Origin: Nemania diffusa
Taxonomy: Eukaryota; Ascomycota; Sordariomycetes; Xylariales; Xylariaceae
Reading direction: 5' to 3'
DNA length: 64,000 nucleotides
NCBI GenBank assembly: GCA_038501195.1
Contig: JBBPUQ010000005.1
Coordinates: forward strand, 3,162,001-3,226,000
Below are positions 47,270 to 57,600 of this stretch, piece after piece. The translations under genes were made by a program, and so were the position numbers. Position 1 is the stretch's first letter. Each line of letters begins with the position of its first letter. Below the pieces are notes generated by a model. It had not been told where the DNA came from, did no database searches, and saw nothing but the letters and a program-made list of their open reading frames with translations.

Positions 47270-47995
47270 ATGAAGCCTTCATCCACACTTCCCTTCGCCG
47301 TGGCGGCCGCCGTGCTAGCCCAGAACTTTAACAGCGGTTCCTTCACTGGCACCCAGACGTTCACAATCTCCGGGAGCACCGTCACCGTTGGAGGAACGAA
47401 CGCCGCCACGTTCGTCGTCGGGTCTAGCACTATCACAGTGGGTGGCTCAAGCAGCACTACCTCCTCGTCCTCCTCAAAGGACGCAGACGCTACGGGTGAT
47501 AGCAGTGACGCCGCTGTTACTACTTCCGCTAGTTCAGGTACCTCGGACAGTCAGAGCAACGACTCCGGCTCCTCATCCTCCGAGTCTTCAGATGCCGACG
47601 GTGACAGCGGCGATGCTGACGCCAGCGACTCGGACGACTCCACTGGCAACTCAGAGTTAGATAGCTTCACTTCCGACTACACTGGTACCCCTCTCACTAT
47701 CGCCTTCGGATCTTCCACAATCACGGTTGGTTCTAGCTATCGCGGGGCTGCCTCTGGGGGGTTCAGCTACTCGGCCAACGCCACAGCAACCAGCCGCTCC
47801 AAAGATCCCCAGAACACCGGAGCCGACAGCTCCAGCGGCGGCGGCGGCGGCAGCGCTACTGCTACGCCGTCTGGCCCCACCACCTCTCTGGCTGCCGCGA
47901 CAGACGAGCCCGGCACTCCTAAGAAGTCGGCGGGTTCTGTCAAGTCTGCAAGTGGCTTGCTAGGTTTGATCGCCGTGCTCACCTACATGCTCTAA
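47270..47995 (+). CDS. Ser/Thr-rich GPI-anchored cell-wall protein
   Basis: A single-exon frame from ATG gives 241 aa. The N-terminus is a short signal peptide (PSSTLPFAVAAAVLAQN). Short repeats TFTISGSTVTVGG, TFVVGSSTITVGG and TIAFGSSTITVGSSY mark beta-strand-like segments. Between them lies a long Ser/Asp/Thr-rich acidic tract, expected to be heavily O-glycosylated. The C-terminus (KSASGLLGLIAVLTYML) is hydrophobic and ends the protein, preceded by small residues fit for a GPI omega site. No catalytic domain is seen. The expected location is the plasma membrane or cell wall, with a structural or surface role. Confidence 0.72.
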   Translation: MKPSSTLPFAVAAAVLAQNFNSGSFTGTQTFTISGSTVTVGGTNAATFVVGSSTITVGGSSSTTSSSSSKDADATGDSSDAAVTTSASSGTSDSQSNDSGSSSSESSDADGDSGDADASDSDDSTGNSELDSFTSDYTGTPLTIAFGSSTITVGSSYRGAASGGFSYSANATATSRSKDPQNTGADSSSGGGGGSATATPSGPTTSLAAATDEPGTPKKSAGSVKSASGLLGLIAVLTYML

Positions 47996-49119
47996 GGACT
48001 CTTAGACAAGACTAGCTCTACTCTTTGTCTCTCTGACAAGCATGTAGACGGAGGTTGCTAGGATGAGGGAGCACATTGTTGCTTTCGTCTCTCTCCTTTA
48101 CTTTGCACAGTGCTGTGAGGAAACCTTCCCTCAGTCTTGATTCAGCCTAAGCATAGGCGGTTGGGCGGGCGTTAAGGTGTTGAGAAAACCGGGTAGGTGG
48201 GTGGATATAGGGGCAGGGGGCCACGCGGAGGAGACTGGGATCATGTAAATAGCAGGCTTGTTTGTTCTCATTTTTGTTTCCCACCCCTCTCTTTAAGGTT
48301 TAGACTCATTTACTCACCTTGCTACGAAGGCAAACATCATCTATCATACCCATATAATATATTCAAGCCCCATACAAGCTATTTCAATAGAAGTCGTTAT
48401 GTTATTTTCAGCCTAGGTTATTAATTTCATGATTTTTATCGCACGACATTAGAGATTTCGTCAACGTGTGAGTGTGATATGCCGAGCTACACACCTCAAG
48501 CTCGAGTTCGTCTGCGAGTTGGCTGCAATCTGCAGCTCTCGGGTTTGGTTTAGAAGATGTAGTCATGCAGGAGCCTCATCCAGATGATCTATTAACCTTA
48601 ATCCCCAACCCTTGCAGATCGCCGGCGCGGGCTCTCAGTGGCGGACTCCGGTCTTGACAACGTCATCATGTGCTTGCTCACCTAATCACTTATACACACA
48701 CTGTGGCATATTTACCTACGTCGACTGGCCATAGAGCATGCAACGGCCCGTGGAGTCTCCTTGTTTGCAGCTTTCGTGATCGTATTAAGCTAGGCATGAG
48801 GATCACGTAAAAACCTACGCCTCTACTCATGTGGATACTCACGTAGATGTCTATGTAAACATCCAATGTAATAATCATTATAATGATAGTGCAGCTATCT
48901 ATTTTCCTTCCGTAACTAGCCGTGTTTGCCCGCATGTCTATCTAGTAGGTATAAGTCGTCATAAGCTCATGTCTAAATATTCAAGTGCCTCATAGCCAAC
49001 GCGCCGGGTATGTCTATTCTATGTAAGTAAGTGTGTGCGAAAAGAAACCGGTGTCAAAAAAGCTCCCAAAACAGATAAGTCCAAACCCCAATATGCTAGC
49101 TTATTAGACGCCGCCCGAC
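47996..49119. other. Intergenic convergent region
   Basis: The two GPI-protein genes converge here. The region is AT-rich beyond about 48250, with no gene seen. Short frames at 48197-48424 and 48690-48935 are not supported. Confidence 0.5.
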
Positions 49120-50634
49120 CTAGGGGATGATGAAGCCCCATCCCAGAGCTGCCGCCCCGATAAGCAGTGCCGCGGGGGCCCTCATCGCTGCCCAGCCGCC
49201 GCCGGCCGCGCTCCCAGGTAGCTCCTTCTGCACGGTGGCAGTGGCTGTGGCGGCAGAGAGCGTGCAGCTCGCGGTGCCGCAGAGATACCCACTGGGACAG
49301 CACCCGGCGAGGGCGCCCGCATCGGCGCCGCAGAGGAACCAGCCACCGGCGCACGTGGCTGTCGACGTGGCTGACGCGGCGGCGAGGGCGTCCGTCAGGG
49401 GCACGACGATGGTGGCGCCGTGGGTGATGATGGTTGTGCTTGCGACGGGCGGACAGGAGGTCGTGCTGCAGTCGCGCCCCGTGCGGCAACAACCTGAGCC
49501 CGCGGAGGCCACACACGCGTAGAACCCCGTGGGGCAGTACGAGCCGGTTGTGGTGTCGGACTGCGGATTGGAGCTCGTGGGCCGCACGGGGGGTAAGCCT
49601 GTGCCGCTGGCGGAGCTGGAGCTCGAGGTCGAAGTGGCTGTTTGTGCTGTGGACGACGTTGATGTTGGTGTTGGTGTTGTGGATGTGGATGTTGTGGGCT
49701 GTGGTGTGCTGGTTGACGTAGTGGTCGTGCTCGTCGATGTACTTGTTGTGCTTGTTGTAGTTGAGGTGGCTACTGAGGTTGTTGATTGGACGCCTATCAT
49801 GACACCGCCTCTCTTGTTAGTGAAATCTATCTCGTGGGACAGCGGATAGAAAATGGGAGCTAGGATGTGATAGATATAGAGAGACTTACAGCCTACGTCT
49901 GCACACACAAAACCCGGGATGCAACACCCACCACCGTCCTCGGCAGGGCACGCTGTGTTCCCGTCGGTACATGAGGCGACACTACCACCGCATGTCTGGC
50001 CATCCGGGCAACATCCTACGTTCCCCGCGTCGGGCGCGTCCTCGACCACGAAACACGTCGTCCCGTCCGTACAGCAGTAGTTCGGCTCGTTGATATTCGA
50101 GCAGACGTGCGTGCCGCTAGGGCACGTGAAATCGCGGCCCTGAAGACCGGCCAACGCCTCGACAGTCCGCCGATAGAGAGCCCACGATTTCCCCTCTGCC
50201 TCTCTCCTTGCATTCTCCAGGCTCCTCCTATTTCTCTCCCCACTGCCCGCCCTACCCTCGGGCCTTGCATCTAGACCCCGGTAGTCGTGATGGCGCGGAA
50301 AGGGGGGCCGGAACGCGATTGTGGCTGAGCTGTTAGTGGCGAGCAAGGCCTCTTCCTCGGGCGTCAGCACGAGAGCGGTGGCTTCCCGTGCCATGAGCTG
50401 GAGCGGCGCCTGGGCACCCCCTCCGTACAGATCGGGTGGCGCGAAGGCGTAGTACTCGGGCATGAACTTCTCGCCCTCGTCCAGGGACATCTTGCGCACG
50501 GCGGTCGGGAGCGTCTGGGGCCCATCTTCATCGCTTCCGGCGGCCGCGTGAGCGTGAGCTTGTGCGTGAAGCTGGGCTGCGAGGAGGAGTAGCAGCGAGG
50601 GCGGGAGCGAGAGGAACGCGCGAGGGATGCGCAT
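49120..50634 (-). CDS. Cys-rich, Ser/Thr-rich GPI-anchored surface protein
   Basis: Exons 50634-49890 and 49793-49120 give 472 aa. The first ~30 residues are a strong signal peptide (SLPPSLLLLLAAQLHAQ). Residues ~170-248 hold a dense cysteine array (CPSGTHVCSNINEPNYCCTD, GNVGCCPDGQTCGGSVASC, GGCCIPGFVCADVGC). A Ser/Thr stalk follows, then a second and third Cys motif (YCPTGFYACVASAGSGCCRT; GWFLCGADAGALAGCCPSGY). The protein ends in a hydrophobic segment (APAALLIGAAALGWGFIIP), as in GPI precursors. Similar repeated CxxGxxxC..CC motifs occur in fungal surface proteins; carbohydrate binding is possible but not shown. The 96-bp intron (GTAAGT...ATAG) is in frame and stop-free, so its retention would add 32 residues. 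Confidence 0.8.
   Translation of the reverse strand: MRIPRAFLSLPPSLLLLLAAQLHAQAHAHAAAGSDEDGPQTLPTAVRKMSLDEGEKFMPEYYAFAPPDLYGGGAQAPLQLMAREATALVLTPEEEALLATNSSATIAFRPPFPRHHDYRGLDARPEGRAGSGERNRRSLENARREAEGKSWALYRRTVEALAGLQGRDFTCPSGTHVCSNINEPNYCCTDGTTCFVVEDAPDAGNVGCCPDGQTCGGSVASCTDGNTACPAEDGGGCCIPGFVCADVGCKSLYIYHILAPIFYPLSHEIDFTNKRGGVMIGVQSTTSVATSTTTSTTSTSTSTTTTSTSTPQPTTSTSTTPTPTSTSSTAQTATSTSSSSSASGTGLPPVRPTSSNPQSDTTTGSYCPTGFYACVASAGSGCCRTGRDCSTTSCPPVASTTIITHGATIVVPLTDALAAASATSTATCAGGWFLCGADAGALAGCCPSGYLCGTASCTLSAATATATVQKELPGSAAGGGWAAMRAPAALLIGAAALGWGFIIP
49794..49889 (-). other. Stop-free 96-bp intron (retainable)
   Basis: Donor GTAAGT and acceptor ATGATAG surround exactly 32 codons with no stop. 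Splicing joins VGC to VQSTTS and removes a Tyr/Ile/Leu-rich piece (KSLYIYHILAPIFYPL) that fits poorly in the Cys/Ser-Thr context. Confidence 0.75.
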
Positions 50635-51558
50635 CGTGTCGGACTTGTACTTTTACTCGTCTTTGTTCAAGCCTGCTGAGTGCAGATTGCTAGAGGCTTT
50701 GCTTCATGCTAGCTCGGGACAATAGCTCAGTTTCGATAGCGTGGGAAGCGATCTGTGTTGTCTGTTTGCTGTCGTGTTTAGAGCAACACCGGTTGAAATT
50801 GCTGCAAGCTCTTTATGACCGGTCGTTGGATGGGGAATGAAGGAAGGGGATCCTCTCGGATGGCTGTTCCGGAGGCTTGGCAGTAGGGACTCGAATGCAG
50901 CAATTAATTAGTAGTGTAAGTATTCTGTACCTCTCTACCTGCTAGGTCCTAGCGCCGAGTCCTAGATACCCAACGTACATGTATGTAGCCTGTAGGTATG
51001 GTGAGCTGACCTGGCAAGAGGTACCTAATGTAGGTACCTGGACAACCACAGGTCTACAGCATACCGCTAGCTAATTTAGGTACCCTAGGACCCAAGGTAC
51101 CGGTAGGATTGCCGTGGCTGGGTTGGATAATCCGATTTGTATTACTTCGTACTGCCATGCTGATGAGTTGTTCATAACACAACAAGCCCAAGTTTATTGT
51201 TCTTTAAAGTGCTGTGTTTTTTTTGTACAACTCATATGCTATAGATGGGCAAGCTATTCTCATAAATTATAGTTTAGTGCGGCTTAACGTGAGACATTTG
51301 AGTCTTGAAAGAGTAATGTTCTCGAAGGGCTTCGAAGCTCTGGACCCTGCCAAGCCTGTCTGTCATCGTCACTGGTGCACCCAGAACGGGGTTCTTTTAC
51401 TTTTGTACATAGATGAGTGAGTACCTAGGTAGGTAGAACCAAGGGCTTCTATCATGTCTATCGCTCGTACATATCCGTCTCGTACATGGAAATTCTATAT
51501 TCTCCGTTACATGATACATTGCTCGTATAGGCTATAATACTTTTGATACATTTCCCGA
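50635..51558. other. Intergenic: promoter and 3' flank
   Basis: This holds the promoter of the Cys-rich GPI gene and the 3' flank of the methyltransferase gene. Several TACCTAGGTAC-type motifs lie at 50935-51100. No gene is seen. Confidence 0.5.
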
Positions 51559-53931
51559 TTACCACATTTTTGCTTCTTCGCTATCGTCCTCCCCCTCTGT
51601 CGGCTCATCGCTGACTTCAATCATGCCGGACGATTGCTTCCTGAGAAAAGCAGAGCAGAGGATGCCCGTGGCTACACTCACGTTGAGACTGTCGACAACG
51701 CTCAAGAAGCCGCTCGAGGCGCCGGGAATTGATACCTCGTGATCCGCCAGGCGCCGAACTGGTTTACTAAGTCCTTCTCCTTCGCTGCCAACTACTAGCA
51801 GCGTTGGTTGCAACGACAAGGGATCATACGTATCGATGCGGTCCACTGTCAGATGCGAGTTCCCTCTGGACCGCTTCGTTGACGGGACTGCAGCATAAAC
51901 CAGCCAGCCGTTCTCCTTGGAACGCGCGAGGAAGTCGAGCGTTGAGTTGACCGAGAATAGCGTCGCCACTTCGGACGCGCCTGCGGATGCCTTCAGCGCT
52001 ACGGCTGTTAAAGTGGCTGAGCTGTCCTTCGTGATTGCAATCCCGTTGACCCCTAGGAATGCTGCAGTTCGAAGGATTGCTCCTAGATTACCTGGATCTA
52101 GTATGCCGTCTAATAGAAGGACGAAAGGTTTTCTCCCTTTGGGCAGTTCATATTGGATAAAATTTGACGTCCCGTTAATCTCTGCCTCTTCACTAGATTG
52201 ATGGTTTACTATGACGTCGAATCCAGGCTTTTGAGGGACTATGGACAAGGATCCCAGTGCTTTGAGGGGTAGTTGTGGCAATGGCGATGCCTCAAGGATA
52301 CATCCGTTGTGTGGTCTACCACCACTCATCTTATCCATCATGCGTAAGCCGTCGTTTGGCACCTTTGTGACATCAACTCCCTTTTGCTGCGCTAGCTTCG
52401 CGAGCATATCGTCTTGCGAGATATTTTGCCTGTCCTCGCCGCTGTAGATGTACAGCTTATAGAGCTGTCTTCGCGATTCCTTTAATGCTGCCTCGACTAC
52501 TGATCGCCCGTATAAAAACTGCGAGGCCGCAGTAGTGTGATGAATACGAATGGGTCCATCATCTGTTTTCCGGCTTTCCTTCTCTCTTCGAGTATCCTGT
52601 TCGTCATTATTCCGAGTTCTACCTGGCTGTTCGGACCTGTCTGTAAAAAAATCGCGACGAGGTCCAGTCGAAGAGGTATCAGCGAATGTTTCGGAACGGG
52701 TCTCGGAGAATGAACCGTCAGTGCGTCTCGGGTGCTCACTCTCGAAGGTTCTTATGTTCGCCACAGGTCTCGTGGCTGATTCTGTGAAGTCTTTACTAAA
52801 GTCCCCACTACGTTCTTTGTTAAAGCCTCCGCTACTGTCGTTGCTAAAGATCCTACTAGGCTCTTTGCCAAAGTCTCTGCTCTTATCGTCTTGAAAACTT
52901 CTGCGCTTGTCCCTGCCGGATCTTCTGGTTTTGTCGCCGCCAAAGCTTCTGTTCTTATCGTCGCTGAAGCCTCTGCTACTATCACTGAAGCCTCTGCTAC
53001 TGTCGCTGAAGCCTCTGCTACTGTCGCTGCCAAAGTCCCTACTACGCTCTTTGCCAAAGTCTCTGCTCTTGTCGTCGCCAAAGCTTCTGTTCTTGTCGTC
53101 GCCGAAGCTTCTGGTCTTGTCGCTGCCAAAGCTTCTGTTCTTGTCGTCGCGAAAGCCTCTGTTACTGTCGCTGCCAAAGTCTCTACTGCGCTCCTTGCCA
53201 CCAAAGTCTCTGCTCTTGTCGCCACCAAAGCTTCTGCTCTTGTCGCCGCTAAAGCTTCTGCTCTTGTCGTCGCCAAAGCTTCTGCTATGATCCTTGCCAA
53301 AGCCTCTGGTATGACTTTTACCAAATTCTCTGTCACGGCCTTTACTATGGTCTCTGCCTTTGGCTGGACTGCCTGCCCCCCCACCGCCCGAATTGAAGTC
53401 TCTCATGAAGTCTCCTGGGCTGAGGCGGTCTGATCGGCGGGAGGTCGGCGTCCTATAGCTACGGCGAGTTTCTAGTTCGGTCAACTTGTCCTTTAGATCT
53501 CCATGCTTCATTTGATATACTAGGCTTCGTTTGCCAAAGCTATTCTCGGGGTCATTGAACCGCTTGCGTCTCGACTGTGGCCCAGGACCCGTGTCGGTAA
53601 CATCTTTCTTGCCTCTGCTAATTTTGAAAGTTGGAGGCGTCCAATTAGGGTCCCGACTGTTTCGCGCGGTCTGCGAAGAACGGCGAGGCCTCGGAGTCTC
53701 TAAGGATGACGGATTAAAGCCTTGGGGCCTGGATTTATGCGACTGTCGAAGACCATTGTGGATGGCTGAGAGCGAAGAGGCGGCACGAGACGGAAAGATG
53801 ACGGGGTTCTGTGTATTTAACGACTTTAGTGATATACTATGTCTATAGAGTAGACACGAAGACATTGGGAATCTCATTGCATTATTGGCGAGAATGTTGT
53901 GAATCCTGAGAAGAGAGAAACCCTCGATCAT
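51559..53931 (-). CDS. MRM1: Mitochondrial rRNA 2'-O-methyltransferase, Mrm1-type SPOUT
   Basis: One exon gives 790 aa. The N-terminus has basic, Ser-rich presequence character (LYRHSISLKSLNTQ, SRAASSLSAIHNGLRQSH); a second ATG at residue 19 is a possible start. The C-terminal ~320 residues are a TrmH/SpoU enzyme. It has a substrate-binding domain (FLYGRSVVEAALKES, ~468). SPOUT motif 1 is LDGILDPGNLGAILRTAAF (~605), motif 2 VVGSEGEGLS (~710) and motif 3 SLNVSVATGIL (~735). Mrm1 methylates a ribose in the peptidyl-transferase region of the large mitochondrial rRNA, using SAM in a trefoil knot. Residues ~197-385 are an unusual repeat tract with units like DKSRSFGG and RDFGKERS, absent from yeast Mrm1. 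Confidence 0.9.
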   Translation of the reverse strand: MIEGFSLLRIHNILANNAMRFPMSSCLLYRHSISLKSLNTQNPVIFPSRAASSLSAIHNGLRQSHKSRPQGFNPSSLETPRPRRSSQTARNSRDPNWTPPTFKISRGKKDVTDTGPGPQSRRKRFNDPENSFGKRSLVYQMKHGDLKDKLTELETRRSYRTPTSRRSDRLSPGDFMRDFNSGGGGAGSPAKGRDHSKGRDREFGKSHTRGFGKDHSRSFGDDKSRSFSGDKSRSFGGDKSRDFGGKERSRDFGSDSNRGFRDDKNRSFGSDKTRSFGDDKNRSFGDDKSRDFGKERSRDFGSDSSRGFSDSSRGFSDSSRGFSDDKNRSFGGDKTRRSGRDKRRSFQDDKSRDFGKEPSRIFSNDSSGGFNKERSGDFSKDFTESATRPVANIRTFESEHPRRTDGSFSETRSETFADTSSTGPRRDFFTDRSEQPGRTRNNDEQDTRREKESRKTDDGPIRIHHTTAASQFLYGRSVVEAALKESRRQLYKLYIYSGEDRQNISQDDMLAKLAQQKGVDVTKVPNDGLRMMDKMSGGRPHNGCILEASPLPQLPLKALGSLSIVPQKPGFDVIVNHQSSEEAEINGTSNFIQYELPKGRKPFVLLLDGILDPGNLGAILRTAAFLGVNGIAITKDSSATLTAVALKASAGASEVATLFSVNSTLDFLARSKENGWLVYAAVPSTKRSRGNSHLTVDRIDTYDPLSLQPTLLVVGSEGEGLSKPVRRLADHEVSIPGASSGFLSVVDSLNVSVATGILCSAFLRKQSSGMIEVSDEPTEGEDDSEEAKMW
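52775..53340 (-). repeat. Coding tandem repeats, [RN]SFGxDK-type
   Basis: Degenerate units of about 8 codons (SRSFGGDK, NRSFGSDK, SRDFGKER, SRGFSDS) repeat more than 20 times. The SRGFSDS unit (21 bases) occurs three times almost identically near 52975-53040. The tract creates long artificial open frames on the plus strand. Confidence 0.9.
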
Positions 53932-54682
53932 GAAAATTTCCGGTCAATTAGGTAGATAGCCTAGACTTTTTTTCGGTGGGGCCTGATACTGATAGTAGCA
54001 ATCTACAAGCTAGGGCTAGGCAGGTACCTCTAGAGAGCTATGTAGCGCCCTGTACAGTCATCTGTATGCTGGGTACTTGATAGGTAGTGCCTAATATGCG
54101 CTTTAGGGATCTCTCAACATCGTAACCACTAGGTACTTTGCAAGGCGCGACTAGGTACCTATAGGTACCTGATTTGGTGGGGATGTCGATGGTAGGCACT
54201 ACAGACATAGTACATACCTAACCTATGTAAGGCAATCACCCCTGCCATTTGATACTTTAAGAGGTAATTGTAGGTACCAGGTAGCCAGAGAATATGCAGT
54301 AATACGTCAAAAACTACTTTAATCTTGAGGACCTGGAACGCGCGCGTGAAGCTAAATATTATTGCGCGTTTCCTTCCTCCGACACTTTGCGATGCATTAC
54401 CTCCCCGCCTACCGCCGTCTCACCCTCTATGCACGGCTTCACCTCAACGTTTCGTCTGTTTGAAGCGCCAATACTGTACCTACCTGGTGCACCTTGGTAC
54501 GTTGCACTATCTGTCCCGCGGCTGCGAGATGGTCGCAATTTCGATAGGATGCTGTTGTTGCATGTGAGGTTGCTAATGGCTAATTTAGTGTCGAGTAAAT
54601 ACTTGGGTACCCCTCCACCTCTTGCGCACTCTCCCCACGCCGAATGCTCTTGGATATAATGTCTTTGGCATATCGATAGTAT
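53932..54682. promoter_or_regulatory. Divergent promoter, MRM1 and remodeler
   Basis: A 751-bp gap between divergent genes. It contains several GGTACCT/TAGGTACC words at 54020-54280. No gene is supported. Confidence 0.55.
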
Positions 54683-57600
54683 ATGAGCACAATGATGAAC
54701 TCGATGGACGAATTCGACTACCTTTCTAGTAACGGGGGCACTGGCGACAACTCTGTTGCTGTTGAGGACCCCATGATTGACGAGTTGGACTATACTGCGC
54801 AACAAGAAAGCAAAGAATGGGAACAGTCTCCAAAGCGCGATATTGCGCAAACCGAAGATAGCAAGGATGGTATAGCAGCAGCATTACAGACCTCTGAGAC
54901 TGTTGCCTCGACGTCGACTCGAGGAGACTCGGAGCTTGGATACGATCTCGCACAGGATGTTCTCGGAGATGAGGAGACGCGCGCAAATGGACATTATTCT
55001 AGAGACGGCGAGCTGGGACATAGCGTAATACCATCTAGTCCGCAGCGGCCACTGCGCGCCATTGAAATTGTGCTCAGTCCCCCATCCGATCCCGATTCTT
55101 ATTATCGTATCCCTCGGAGCTATACGGTCCTTCGGGTTTCGGGAGAGGCTGAAAGCGGCGATGAGACTTTCTATAAGGTCGAGTTTAAAGATGGTCGCAT
55201 AAAATATGTAAGTGTGAAATCGATAAACCCGGCTGAACTGTTTATTCTCGATGACTATCCGTGGCTTGGTGTTCGCAGCGCTTACTTCGCATTTCTGAAC
55301 TTGAACATGAATATAACACTACAAACCTTACATGTCCTATCCATCACACTCTCCAGCACAACACCTATCAAGCATCCTCTAATAGCAACATACACAACTC
55401 TGGCAATGAGAGCTCTTTCCAATACCTACCTTCTATACATACCTACATACACGCGCGTAACTGCCTGCACTTTTATCACATCACCTCTTTTTTCTTTCTT
55501 CTAGTTGCATCGTGGAATGCTAGTACACCTGCCTCACCAAAACCCTTACCTCCTTCCACCTCTAAACTGCACACACTTCTCTACCCCTTCTCTACCTCTT
55601 TCTCTATTAACACACAACTACTACCTCAGTCTTACGAGTTCATTTTCATTTTCATATTTACAATCTCTACTACTTCCTAGTTGTCTGTATCCCTTTAGTT
55701 GCGCTACACTCTACGATTTTGATTGGCGGCTGGTAAAGGCAGGGTAGTATGTTATACATCACAGCCACTCCTTTCCACCTCACCATAGTCCTTCCTAGCA
55801 TTGCATGCGTTTCTTATGAAGAAAGCCTTCCCCTATCGTTGCGCCGATCTTACTGTTTATGCGAGCCTGTTCAGTTTGAGACCCAATGTCAAATACCTTA
55901 ACCCTACTCTTACACACCCCGTGGTCGTCGCTTGCTTAAGAATCTAACATCGGGCTCGCATTCAACCACAAACTAACCTTGTGATTTTTACTCAGGCTAC
56001 TTACGACAACGTCATTAACTACAAAGGCGGCCGAGTAGCTGTCCAGACCTACGAAAATATGTATGGCCTGAACGCGTCTGGGAGAAACTCGGCGAAACGG
56101 GCTCGTTCAGAAGATGAATATGAAGAGTCCGGGTCGGACTACAATCACCCTCAGAAACGCTATAAGTCTCGCAAGCCTTCCAGGGCTCGCCATACTCGTA
56201 GGAGCCAACGCCAGGCCTCTCAACGCACTTCAGTTGCTCCCGATACTGAGGAGGACGATGTCGAGTTTGAGATTAACCAATCGATCTCCCAGGCTATCCC
56301 CTTAGACGATGATTCCGACGATGAGATGAAACAGACCACGAGAAGCGGAGGCTCGGTCGCTTCACTCCGCACGCGTCGCCAGACCAGGTCCCAAAACTAT
56401 ACTGGGAAGAACTATACAACCGTCATTGACTCAGAAGATGAGCTCGCCGGGAACAGTAGCGATGCCGGTATAGTAAATATCGTTTCCGATCTTGCACCTC
56501 TCCGGCGAGGTGCAAGGCGGAAGAAACTCAGGCCGAGAACTAAGATAATTATAAAGCGTGATGGCAGTGACTCGTCTATCGAATTCGAAAACACTCGTCG
56601 TTCGGGTAGGTCTACTAAAAATCGGAAGAGCATGAAGGACCCGGAAATCGATGAGTACGACGCAGTCGAAGAAAAGCAGACTAGTGCACCAAAACATGCA
56701 GCTATCAAGGAAGCATTTCAGCCGATAGCCCTAGACTCTGCCTTCCGAAAATCACATTCTGAGATTTGCGAGTCTTGTCTTGCTGAGTCCGCAGGGGCTA
56801 TGAACCCTCTTGTCCACTGCCAAGGCTGTTCTTTCTCCTATCACAAGGGATGTATTGGTCTTAGATCAATGCGAGACCATCGAGTTACCAAGGTTGGTCC
56901 TGAAGATTTTGTTCTGCAGTGCAAATTCTGCATTCAGGGTTACAGGAAGAAAGATTCAAGGGCACCGAGCCATGCGAAATGTCAAGTCTGCAAGGAGCCA
57001 GGGCTATCTTGCGCCGAATTCTCCAGCAAGAAAACTCCAAAGCAAGAGGAGAAAGCACGGATCGATAACGGAGGAGAGGACCCAATTTCAGCCGTAGATC
57101 CGGGCTTGGTCAACAATGTCGACAACGTTCTTTTTCGATGTACCGGCTGCAAGCGTGGCTACCATTTTAACCACCTCCCAGCCCTGACAACAGATATAGT
57201 AGATTCCGGCTGGAATTGCAAGGATTGCATCGACGTCAAATATAAGATCCATTCCTTAGTGGCCTGGCGGCCAATCGACCAAGCTACGTACACCGGGCAG
57301 ACCAACCAAGACTATGATGAAGATAGTATCGAGTACCTCATTAGATGGAAGGGACGGTCGCATTTCCATGATACATGGATGCCCGGAGCCTGGGTGTATG
57401 GAGTTGCTCCCGGTGTTATGCGGCAGGCATTCCACAAACGCGACTCTTCCATTTACCCGAAGATGGATAACACAACCGCGATAGAAGAAGAATGGATTCT
57501 GGCAGATGTTCTTCTTAACGTGAAGTACCGCACCCAAGTCAAAACTTCAAGCAAAGCCGAAGACTTGCAACGAATTGACGACGTTACGTTGATTTTTGTC

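Noticed and set aside
52891..53433. Long plus-strand open frames (180 and 127 codons) inside MRM1
   Set aside because: They are antisense readings of the coding repeat tract (Lys/Ala/Ser- or Leu/Pro/Ser-only composition) and have no independent features.
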